Source of the DNA: Anaerolineaceae bacterium
GTDB lineage: Bacteria; Chloroflexota; Anaerolineae; Anaerolineales; Anaerolineaceae
Direction: 5' to 3'
Assembly (NCBI GenBank): GCA_011620465.1
Contig: WOZC01000012.1
Location: 1 to 5,143 of the forward strand
DNA length: 5,143 nucleotides
A program made the translations under genes and the position numbers. The notes beneath the pieces were generated by a model. It did no database searches. It had not been told where the DNA came from and was given only the letters and a program-made list of their open reading frames with translations. Shown here in pieces: positions 1 to 5,049 of the stretch. Position 1 is the first letter of the stretch; each line of letters opens with the position of its first letter.

Positions 1-114
1 GGATTTTTCGTATTATATCATTCAGGAGCGAATGAGACGGTAAGCATACATCGAATCGATCTTAAGGAAGATGAATATGATGAAACGACAGTAACCAAGG
101 TCGTTCCATCTTGA
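1..114 (+). CDS. C-terminal tail of an unidentified protein (5' end outside window)
   Basis: Frame 1 is open from the window edge for 37 codons and ends in TGA at 112-114. The other two forward frames stop within about 42 bases. The tail begins GFFVLYHSGANETVSIHRID and ends in VTKVVPS: an alternating hydrophobic/polar, beta-like stretch followed by an acidic segment (KEDEYDE). About two thirds of the codons begin with a purine, the bias expected of real coding sequence, and this is the main support beyond the open frame. Thirty-seven open codons alone could arise by chance in roughly one case in six. I do not recognise a family and assign no function. The gene lies on the same strand as the glutamate dehydrogenase gene but is separated from it by 161 bp, so co-transcription is possible but not shown. 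Confidence 0.45.
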   Translation, partial: GFFVLYHSGANETVSIHRIDLKEDEYDETTVTKVVPS

Positions 115-148
115 CAAAAGTTCATTTTGGGATAAGGTTAATCATAAT
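111..148 (+). promoter_or_regulatory. weak candidate promoter for the glutamate dehydrogenase gene
   Basis: A perfect -35 hexamer TTGACA lies at 111-116, overlapping the stop codon of the upstream tail. At 16-17 bp spacing, however, there is no good -10 (TAAGGT at 133-138 is the nearest). A good -10-like CATAAT is at 143-148, but its own -35 (TTCATT, 121-126, spacer 16) matches only three of six bases. One of these may drive gdh, which would give a leader of about 120-135 nt. The two good hexamers cannot work together because the spacer would be 26 bp. Low confidence. Confidence 0.25.
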
Positions 149-167
149 TATTTGAGGCTAAGGATGA

Positions 168-197
168 CACTCATCAAAAATCAAAGACCTCACTCAT
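168..197. repeat. direct repeat CACTCAT in the gdh leader, with a small dyad
   Basis: CACTCAT occurs at 168-174 and again at 191-197, 23 bp apart (about two helical turns). The first copy is also part of a short dyad, GATGA (163-167) cac TCATC (171-175). A second, nested pair is TGAGG (153-157) with CCTCA (188-192). The remaining leader, 198-262, has a weak TACCG/CGGTA pair (197-201 and 210-214) and nothing else recognisable. The elements could be a regulator site or leader RNA structure for gdh, but each is short enough to be chance. Confidence 0.3.
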
Positions 198-275
198 ACC
201 GGTTACGGGCGGTAATTAATCACGCTCGTTTTGTTCTCAATCCCCATTCCAATCTAATGTTCAAAGGAGAGTTTA

Positions 276-1562
276 ATGTCAGGTAGTACAAATGCTTTTC
301 AAATGGCGCAAGCTCAGTTCGACAAAGTCGCCGATCAACTCGAATTAGACCAGCAAGTACGTGATTTTTTGCGTTGGCCTATGCGAGAATTCCACTTCCG
401 CATCCCTGTTCGCATGGATGACGGCAAAATCCGTGTGTTCCAGGCTTATCGCATTCAACACAATGATTCCCGCGGTCCCAACAAAGGTGGTTTACGTTTC
501 GCTGCTGGTGAGACAGCCGACACCGTGCGTGCCCTGTCTATGTGGATGACCTGGAAAACCGCTGTCGCTGATATTCCCCTCGGTGGCGGTAAAGGTGGTG
601 TGGATGTTGATCCCTCAACCCTCTCAGACGGCGAGAAAGAACGACTGGTTCGTGGTTATGTTAAAGCAGTGTGGAAGAATATCGGTCCACGTAAAGATGT
701 TCCCGCTCCCGATGTTGGCACGACTGCCCAGATGATGGGTTGGATGATGGATGAGTATTCCGCTATCGTGGGTGATTATACCCCTGGTGTCATCACCGGT
801 AAGCCTTTGGGCGGCGGTGGCTCGGAAGGCCGCACTGAGGCAACTGGCTTTGGTGTCGTTTTTACTATCCGCGAAGCGATGAAACACCTGGGTATCGATC
901 CCTCCACTACTACGGCTGCGATCCAGGGCTTTGGCAACGTGGCGCAATATGCCGCGATCGGATTTGGTAGATTCCTGGGTGGAAAAGTGGTCTGTGTTTC
1001 CTGCTGGGATAGGGCTGACAGAAAATCCTACACCTTTACAAGAGAGGATGGAATCGACCCAGTCTTTTTGAAGACCATCACTGATCAGTACGGCACGATC
1101 GATAAAGAAAAAGCCCGTGAAGCGGGATATCTTATCGAAGACGGTAACGCCTGGCTGAGCAAAGAGGTGGATGTACTTATCCCCGCCGCGATCGAAGATC
1201 AAATCAATAACGAAACTGTTCATAACATTAGCAAACAAGTTAAGATCCTGGCTGAAGCAGCGAACGGACCAGCGACCCCGGATGCCGATAAGGTTTTGAT
1301 GGAGAGAGGCGTTTTCGTGATCCCTGACTTCCTCTGCAATGCTGGCGGCGTGACAGTTTCTTACTTTGAAAGCGTTCAAAACGACCAGAACTTCTACTGG
1401 GACATAGATGAAGTGCGCACCCGCCTGGATCAGAAGATGACCAGCGCCTTTAGCTCCGTCCTGAAGATGGCTTTGAACAAAAATGTCTACATGCGCGACG
1501 CAGCCTACATGGTCGCGATCGATAAAGTTGTCAAGGCAATGGAGCTCAGAGGCTGGATTTAG
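276..1562 (+). CDS. gdhA: glutamate dehydrogenase, hexameric Glu/Leu/Phe/Val dehydrogenase family
   Basis: This cytoplasmic enzyme interconverts glutamate and 2-oxoglutarate plus ammonia with NAD(P). It is 428 residues long, normal for the hexameric bacterial family. The N-terminal substrate domain carries the three expected lysines: K70 in PNKGGLRF, K94 in MTWKTAV and catalytic K106 in PLGGGKGG. Catalytic Asp146 lies in PAPDVGT. Their spacings (24, 12 and 40 residues) are those of the Clostridium symbiosum enzyme (K89, K113, K125, D165). The Rossmann domain starts near residue 188 and has the GFGNVA fingerprint at 218-223. NAGGVTVSYFE near the C terminus is also family-typical. The start is well set: AAAGGAGA at 263-270 lies 5 bases before the ATG. 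The end of the second Rossmann strand reads VSCWDRAD, without the usual Asp/Ser cofactor-selecting residue in place, so NAD versus NADP preference cannot be read directly. A terminator follows, so the gene appears monocistronic or last in its unit. Confidence 0.97.
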   Translation: MSGSTNAFQMAQAQFDKVADQLELDQQVRDFLRWPMREFHFRIPVRMDDGKIRVFQAYRIQHNDSRGPNKGGLRFAAGETADTVRALSMWMTWKTAVADIPLGGGKGGVDVDPSTLSDGEKERLVRGYVKAVWKNIGPRKDVPAPDVGTTAQMMGWMMDEYSAIVGDYTPGVITGKPLGGGGSEGRTEATGFGVVFTIREAMKHLGIDPSTTTAAIQGFGNVAQYAAIGFGRFLGGKVVCVSCWDRADRKSYTFTREDGIDPVFLKTITDQYGTIDKEKAREAGYLIEDGNAWLSKEVDVLIPAAIEDQINNETVHNISKQVKILAEAANGPATPDADKVLMERGVFVIPDFLCNAGGVTVSYFESVQNDQNFYWDIDEVRTRLDQKMTSAFSSVLKMALNKNVYMRDAAYMVAIDKVVKAMELRGWI

Positions 1563-1582
1563 TTTTTGGTGCTTACCTAAAG

Positions 1583-1620
1583 ATAACAAGCCGGTAATTA
1601 ACTTCCGGCTTGTTATTTTA
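1583..1620 (+). terminator. intrinsic terminator of the glutamate dehydrogenase gene
   Basis: A perfect 12-bp stem, ATAACAAGCCGG (1583-1594) with CCGGCTTGTTAT (1605-1616), encloses a 10-nt AT-rich loop. It is followed by a short T-rich run (TTTTA to 1620). It starts 20 bases after the gdh stop codon. The T tract is short, but stem strength and position make a Rho-independent terminator the best reading. It separates gdh from the osmC unit. Confidence 0.85.
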
Positions 1621-1632
1621 AGTCGACAGGAG

Positions 1633-1676
1633 CAAAATCGGTTCATATTTAATCGAATGACGTTACAACGATTTTG
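1633..1676. repeat. 8-bp inverted repeat upstream of osmC, overlapping its -35 box
   Basis: CAAAATCG at 1633-1640 is the exact reverse complement of CGATTTTG at 1669-1676, with 28 bases between. The right arm overlaps the first three bases of the osmC -35 hexamer (1674-1679). A smaller pair, TCAT (1643-1646) and ATGA (1657-1660), lies inside. It could be a two-half-site operator or part of an RNA hairpin. Because it lies upstream of the predicted start of transcription, a DNA-binding role is more likely than an RNA one. Its function is inferred from position only. Confidence 0.35.
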
Positions 1677-1702
1677 AAAGCCCGGGTCTGTTCTGATATG
1701 AT
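1674..1702 (+). promoter_or_regulatory. sigma-A/sigma-70 type promoter of osmC with extended -10
   Basis: The -35 is TTGAAA (1674-1679, five of six consensus bases). The spacer is exactly 17 bp, and the -10 is TATGAT (1697-1702, five of six) preceded by the extended -10 TG at 1694-1695. Transcription would start near 1709, giving a leader of about 24 nt that includes the AAAGGA ribosome site at 1721-1726. This is the best-formed promoter in the window and shows that osmC is transcribed independently of gdh. Confidence 0.75.
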
Positions 1703-1732
1703 TTCATTATTAATCTGGAAAAAGGAAAAACT

Positions 1733-2158
1733 ATGGCAGACAGAAAAGCAACCGCAATTTGGCGGGGAGATAAGAAAAACGGCAAAGGCGTGATGCGCTT
1801 TGCGGATTACGAGGGGCAGTTCAGTTATTCATCCCGCTTTGAAGAAGGCACCGGCACCAACCCCGAAGAATTATTGGGGGCGGCACATGCTGGATGCTAT
1901 GCGATGTCTATTAGTTCGGGGCTCGAACAGGCTGGCTATACAGCGGAAAAGATCGAGGTAACAGCCCACATCGCGTTAAGGCATATTGAGGGAAAGTCCC
2001 GAATCGTAAGCAGCCATTTGGTGTGCAAGGCAATCGTGCCGGGGATTTCGGATGAAGAGTTTCAAGCAATTGCCAAAGCGAGCAAAGAAGGTTGCCCGGT
2101 TTCAGTAGCTTTAGCCGGGCTGGAAATTACTTTTGAGGCTGAATTAGTCAAAGCTTGA
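1733..2158 (+). CDS. osmC: OsmC-family hydroperoxide reductase (peroxiredoxin-like)
   Basis: OsmC proteins are cytoplasmic thiol peroxidases that reduce organic hydroperoxides and hydrogen peroxide, working as intertwined dimers. At 141 residues this is full length and resembles E. coli OsmC throughout: AIWRGDKKNGKG at the start, then R35 in the SSRF motif, GTNPEELLGAAHAGC at 41-55 and KEGCPVSVAL at 118-127. The two catalytic cysteines are C55 and C121, with R35 and E45/E46 as the expected active-site partners. This points to the OsmC branch rather than the Ohr or YhfA branches. An additional cysteine, C98, is not part of the known mechanism. The ATG follows AAAGGA by 6 bases. The gene has its own strong promoter and an inverted repeat at the -35, which suggests regulated, probably stress-linked expression. 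It converges on the bactofilin gene, 48 bp away, and no clear terminator lies between them (only a weak CGAAA/TTTCG pair at 2160-2178). Confidence 0.95.
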   Translation: MADRKATAIWRGDKKNGKGVMRFADYEGQFSYSSRFEEGTGTNPEELLGAAHAGCYAMSISSGLEQAGYTAEKIEVTAHIALRHIEGKSRIVSSHLVCKAIVPGISDEEFQAIAKASKEGCPVSVALAGLEITFEAELVKA

Positions 2159-2206
2159 TCGAAAGTCATTCTTTTTCGGCAGAAGACGCGATATGGTTAG
2201 TGAGGA

Positions 2207-2665
2207 TCAATCGCTGTTATTAACCGGCTCTGTCTCACTTGCCTGGTCTTCTTCATCAATGGTCATATCGGCTGGAGGTTCAACTGGTTCAACCCGCTCT
2301 TCCATGCGCATTTGACCGCGGAAAAAAGCTCCATCTTCGCTGCTGAACGACGACGTCACCACATCACCCCAAACCTTACCGCTGGAGCGAATCTCGAGCT
2401 TCTGACAGGTGATATTACCCTTTACCGTACCGGCAACGATCACGGTATCCGCCTTTAATTGCTCGCATGCTACCTTTCCGGTTTCCCCCACTACAATCAA
2501 TCCAGAGATGGCAATTTCGCCAGTGATCGTACCTTCAATGCGGATCCCGCCACTGCCGCGCAGATCTCCCAGCCAGTTGATACCCGGTCCAATCACAGAA
2601 GTGATCTGGCTTTTAGTTGTATCAGGGTTGAATGTTGGTGCGTCTTTCTTCTTTGAAAACAGCAT
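2207..2665 (-). CDS. bactofilin (polymer-forming cytoskeletal protein)
   Basis: Bactofilins form nucleotide-independent filaments of beta-helical subunits. They scaffold cell-wall synthesis, cell shape or polar structures, usually at the cytoplasmic side of the membrane. This one has 152 residues. A short Lys-rich N terminus (SKKKD) and flexible lead precede the beta-helix domain at about 21-121. The start of the domain, VIGPGINWLGDLRGSGGIRI, is the family signature, followed by repeated turns of the type IEGTITGEI, VAGTVKGNI and SSGKVWGDV. The tail from residue 122 is acidic and Pro-rich, as is common for the disordered ends of bactofilins. The ATG lies 4 bases after the stop of the glycosylase gene. 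Only a weak GGAA precedes it, inside that gene's end, so translation probably depends on coupling. It is the last gene of the epimerase-glycosylase-bactofilin unit. The family is certain; its cellular role here is not known. Confidence 0.93.
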   Translation of the reverse strand: MLFSKKKDAPTFNPDTTKSQITSVIGPGINWLGDLRGSGGIRIEGTITGEIAISGLIVVGETGKVACEQLKADTVIVAGTVKGNITCQKLEIRSSGKVWGDVVTSSFSSEDGAFFRGQMRMEERVEPVEPPADMTIDEEDQASETEPVNNSD

Positions 2666-2669
2666 TTGT

Positions 2670-3278
2670 CTATTCCATATCTTTCAAAAATAAATCTTTG
2701 GCTTGCTGCCAGTCCAATTCCCAGCGCCAGGGCAGTGAGAGCCACGGCTCAGGTGTTGTGCCCAACCCGACCCGCGGGCTTGATCGCACCTGGTTGCCCG
2801 GAACGGAAATCCCGTCTTCAATGAACAGTTCACCCTCTGGTGTACAGAGGTCATAGCCGTTCATCTTACCATCCAAACCAAGTGCCTGGGTCAACTTGGC
2901 TGGGCCATTAAGCCAATGGCTGCTATTAGCCAGCCGCGGGCGGTTAACTGCCATCACTTCCAGCCCTTCCACCGGGAAAACTGCCCGGATGAGCACTGCA
3001 GCCGGAACGTCCACTTGATCTGCTACGATGTTGAGCAGCCAGTGCATGCCATAAGTAAAATAAATGTAAGCTTTTCCAGGCTCTGTGAACATTACCTGGT
3101 TCCGATTGGTTTTGCCAACGCGAGCATGGCAGGCAAGATCTTCCTGACCCTGGTAGGCTTCTGTTTCCGTAATGATCGCAGCCAGGCGCTGCCCATTTTG
3201 TATGCGCACCAACTTCTTCCCAATCAAATCCGGAGCAAGAAGCGGAGCGGGACGACCAAAAAAGTCAGGTTTCAGCAT
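2670..3278 (-). CDS. mpg: 3-methyladenine DNA glycosylase, AAG/MPG family
   Basis: This base-excision repair enzyme cleaves the N-glycosidic bond of alkylated or deaminated purines (3-methyladenine, hypoxanthine). At 202 residues it has the usual bacterial length. Active-site residues align with human AAG: E40 (general base, human E125) and Y42 (Y127) in ETEAY, and H51 (H136) exactly 11 residues after the Glu as in the human protein. Y73 in AYIYF, N83 in LLNIV and R98 in LIRAV match Y159, N169 and R182. NGPAKLTQALGL at 124-135 and PRVGLG near the end are further family motifs. Its ATG directly abuts the TAA of the upstream epimerase gene with no strong Shine-Dalgarno sequence, which suggests translational coupling. 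Bactofilin follows after 4 bp. Placement of a repair enzyme between two envelope-type genes is odd; its own function is not in doubt. Confidence 0.96.
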   Translation of the reverse strand: MLKPDFFGRPAPLLAPDLIGKKLVRIQNGQRLAAIITETEAYQGQEDLACHARVGKTNRNQVMFTEPGKAYIYFTYGMHWLLNIVADQVDVPAAVLIRAVFPVEGLEVMAVNRPRLANSSHWLNGPAKLTQALGLDGKMNGYDLCTPEGELFIEDGISVPGNQVRSSPRVGLGTTPEPWLSLPWRWELDWQQAKDLFLKDME

Positions 3279-4214
3279 TTACCCATCAACTACTTTTGAC
3301 TTTTGAAGCTTTTCCATGGTCAGGCGGAGTCCGGTTTCCAGGGGGACCAATGGCAGGAAATTGAGCTTTTCATATGCTTTGCTGATGTCAGCACACATCC
3401 GGTCTGTTCCGCCGGCTTTTAGAGGGTTAAATATCTCTTCCGGCTTCTTACCCGTTACCAGGCGAACCAATCGGACCAGTTCCAACACACTGGTCTCGAC
3501 CCCGCTACCAATATTGATCACTTCCTGGTCAACCCCCACAGCTGTGGCAGAGGTGATCATGGCATTGACAAGGTCATCAATATAAATATAATCGCGGGTT
3601 TGTTTGCCATCACCATGAATTACGACAGAACTATTGGAAAGTGCATTCCGAAGAAAGCTGGGAATGATTGGCGGATGAGAAGGCGGAATTCGCTGCCCCG
3701 GACCGTAAGCATTAAATACGCGTAAACAGACGGCTTCGACACCAGACAGCAGACCGATTGTGCGGACATAGTGTTCAGCAGCTAATTTTGAGACAGCATA
3801 GGGCGAACGGGGTTTGACTTCGTATGATTCTTTGTAGGGGATTTGGGGCTGGTCGCCATAAATCGCGCCTGAGGAGGCTAAAACGATACGCTTTACCCGG
3901 GTATCCCGCACAGCTTCCATCAGGGTGACGGTACCACCGACATTGACATGGTTATAACCACTTGGAAACAAAGTCGACTCCGGAACCGATACCCTGGCTG
4001 CCAGGTGAAAGACACAATCAACATCCTGCAGGAGCGTCCATAGCAAGGTTTTATCGGAAATACTGCCTTTTGTAAAACTGATATCACCGGAAAGCTGAGA
4101 AGGGTCTCCAGCAGAACAGTCATCCAGGACCAGCACCTTATGCCCCTGGCTTGCCAGCCGGTTGCTCAGTGCAACGCCAATAAACCCTGCTCCACCTGTG
4201 ATTAAAAATCTCAT
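3279..4214 (-). CDS. NAD-dependent epimerase/dehydratase (extended SDR, GalE/WbpP-like)
   Basis: Extended short-chain dehydrogenases of this type act on nucleotide sugars (UDP-glucose 4-epimerase and relatives) and supply precursors for surface polysaccharides. The protein has 311 residues, typical for the group. The Rossmann motif GGAGFIG is at 7-13. D31/D32 at the end of the second strand favours NAD over NADP. HLAAR is at 70-74. The catalytic triad is S115 (in SSGAIYG), Y139 and K143 (YAVSK), in the GalE arrangement. The C-terminal substrate lobe contains RVFNAYGPGQ, HGDGKQTRDYIYIDD and the late GGTDRMCADISKA segment with L-x-PLVPLETGL, all usual in nucleotide-sugar epimerases. The exact substrate cannot be named. 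The ATG at 4214 is preceded by GAAGG with 9 bases between, and by an extended -10 promoter. It is the first gene of a three-gene unit: its stop TAA touches the ATG of the glycosylase gene. Confidence 0.95.
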   Translation of the reverse strand: MRFLITGGAGFIGVALSNRLASQGHKVLVLDDCSAGDPSQLSGDISFTKGSISDKTLLWTLLQDVDCVFHLAARVSVPESTLFPSGYNHVNVGGTVTLMEAVRDTRVKRIVLASSGAIYGDQPQIPYKESYEVKPRSPYAVSKLAAEHYVRTIGLLSGVEAVCLRVFNAYGPGQRIPPSHPPIIPSFLRNALSNSSVVIHGDGKQTRDYIYIDDLVNAMITSATAVGVDQEVINIGSGVETSVLELVRLVRLVTGKKPEEIFNPLKAGGTDRMCADISKAYEKLNFLPLVPLETGLRLTMEKLQKSKVVDG

Positions 4215-4236
4215 TGTATCGAACCTTCAACGCAAA

Positions 4237-4245
4237 ATTATAGCA
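4237..4245 (-). promoter_or_regulatory. extended -10 promoter of the epimerase-mpg-bactofilin unit
   Basis: On the - strand the sequence TGCTATAAT (4245 down to 4237) is a perfect extended -10 element. No good -35 exists; the best is GTGGAA at 4264-4259 with a 16-bp spacer, three matches. Transcription would start near 4230, leaving a leader of about 16 nt with the GAAGG ribosome site just inside it. CACGCA occurs twice on the + strand nearby (4244-4249 and 4262-4267, 18 bp apart), flanking the spacer region. The rest of the 103-bp gap to the LysM gene shows no terminator, so read-through from LysM is possible. Confidence 0.6.
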
Positions 4246-4317
4246 CGCAAGCGCGAATTTCCACGCAGGCAGGATAATCAAGCTAATTGCGACGATGGGA
4301 TTAACTGGTAAGAACGG

Positions 4318-4911
4318 CTATTGAATTCTTCTGGAGCTGATAATCAGAAGTACAACACCAAAGAGAACCAGTGCCAAAACTCCCAGCGCCAGGAAGCGGG
4401 CATTCGTGGAGAACACTCTTTGGAAAAAGCCGGTTTGTAAGGTAGGGGTAGGTTCGGGGTTTGCTGCAGAGGCTTTCAGTAACACCACTTCAGAGGTTGG
4501 GCTGGGCTCTGGCGCAAGGTCGGGAACGATCAGTTCGGGTGTGAGCGTGCCCTGCCCTAAATCCATTTCACCACCTTTGACGATGATAAGCTCATCACCA
4601 GGATAAATCGGTGAATCCTCAGTGAGGTTGTTCTGTGTGAGCAGATCCTGCAGGGTGATCCCATACAATTGGACGATGTGGTAAAGGAACTGATCAGGCA
4701 AAACCGTGTGGCGGATCTCACCGTTGAGACCAGGCGTAGCAGTTTGCGAATACAGGCTCTGATTGAGGGTTGGTACAGCAGTCGCAACAGCCGGCGGGGT
4801 TTCCTCCTGGCTCAAAGTTTCAGCCCGAACCAAGGGTATTGAGGTCAGAAAAAGCCCGCAAAACAAGATCAGGGAAAAAAAGATTCGAAAAACATTTTTT
4901 GGTATTTTCAT
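4318..4911 (-). CDS. membrane-anchored LysM-domain surface protein
   Basis: The protein has 197 residues. A signal peptide is clear: basic start (MKIPKNVFR), hydrophobic core about 10-27, and an Ala-type cleavage site after VRA30. A Thr/Pro/Ala-rich stretch (31-64) leads to one LysM domain at about 67-111, from RHTVLPDQFLYHIVQLYGIT through QNNL to IYPGDELIIV. LysM domains bind N-acetylglucosamine polymers such as peptidoglycan. A Pro/Thr-rich linker (115-160, with EPSPTSE and NPEPTPT) follows. A C-terminal transmembrane helix (about 173-191) ends in the short basic tail SSRRIQ, presumably cytoplasmic. There is no enzymatic domain, so it is probably a wall-binding tether or scaffold rather than a hydrolase. 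The ATG at 4911 is the only option because an in-frame TGA lies 9 bases upstream. No Shine-Dalgarno sequence sits at the usual distance; the nearest GAAGG ends about 20 bases upstream, too far to serve this ATG. No specific family name is recognised. Confidence 0.9.
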   Translation of the reverse strand: MKIPKNVFRIFFSLILFCGLFLTSIPLVRAETLSQEETPPAVATAVPTLNQSLYSQTATPGLNGEIRHTVLPDQFLYHIVQLYGITLQDLLTQNNLTEDSPIYPGDELIIVKGGEMDLGQGTLTPELIVPDLAPEPSPTSEVVLLKASAANPEPTPTLQTGFFQRVFSTNARFLALGVLALVLFGVVLLIISSRRIQ

Positions 4912-4918
4912 TATTTTC

Positions 4919-4946
4919 GGTCAACGACTGACCTTCTTTCATTATA
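4919..4946 (-). promoter_or_regulatory. LysM gene promoter (-10) with a GGTCA-N5-TGACC dyad at the start site
   Basis: A perfect -10, TATAAT, lies on the - strand at 4946-4941. At 16-18 bp spacing the -35 is poor (ATTCGA or AATTCG, about two matches), and there is no TG extension. Transcription would start near 4934. Immediately downstream, positions 4933-4919 form the inverted repeat GGTCA-N5-TGACC, covering the predicted start of the transcript and ending 7 bases before the start codon. It may be an operator or a 5' hairpin near the ribosome-binding region, which lacks an ordinary Shine-Dalgarno sequence. The -10 is convincing in sequence and place; the role of the dyad is inference. Confidence 0.45.
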
Positions 4947-5010
4947 TCTGATTCACAAAACGTCGAATTTGAAACTAACAAAAAGTGGGGAGCGCGACTG
5001 CGAGTAGAAC

Positions 5011-5049
5011 CCAGCACAGACTGCAAGATCAAGGAAAGTCTTTCGCTGG
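5011..5049. repeat. two-part hairpin in the region upstream of the LysM gene
   Basis: CCAGC (5011-5015) pairs with GCTGG (5045-5049), and AGACT (5018-5022) pairs with AGTCT (5037-5041). This gives a 39-nt stem-loop of two 5-bp helices around a small internal loop, with a 14-nt apex. Nearby is a 6-bp inverted repeat, GGTTCC (5061-5066) and GGAACC (5089-5094). GACTGC occurs three times (4996, 5019, 5052) and GAACCAG twice (5090 and 5127). No T-run follows the hairpin on either strand, so it is not an ordinary terminator, and it does not fold as a tRNA. The stretch 4950-5143 holds no convincing gene. A + strand ATG at 5120 stays open for 8 codons to the edge without a ribosome site and may or may not begin a divergent gene. 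Confidence 0.35.

Noticed and set aside
624..1646. A 340-codon open frame antisense to the glutamate dehydrogenase gene
   Set aside because: Its codons are in exact register with the sense codons, so its stops correspond to sense TTA, CTA and TCA. The dehydrogenase gene simply avoids these rare codons after the TCA at 624. The antisense protein has no recognisable domain and its start lies beyond the gdh terminator.
2155..2210. TTGATC / GATCAA inverted repeat and CGAAA/TTTCG pair as a terminator between the convergent osmC and bactofilin genes
   Set aside because: The six-base arms are 44 bases apart and include both stop codons. The inner pair has only 5 AT-rich base pairs and no following T-run. 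Neither supports a terminator.
2409..3299. Several + strand open frames of 65-127 codons across 2409-3299
   Set aside because: They lie opposite the well-supported bactofilin and glycosylase genes, have low-complexity or unrecognisable products and no ribosome-binding sites.
4978..5020. A T-arm-like GGGTTCTACTC on the - strand, suggesting a tRNA
   Set aside because: The base after GTTC is not a purine, and no matching acceptor, D or anticodon arms are found at the required distances.
4820..5032. A 70-codon - strand open frame overlapping the start of the LysM gene
   Set aside because: It overlaps the signal-peptide region of the LysM gene in another frame. Its product looks like out-of-frame sequence, and the LysM frame has clear domain structure.
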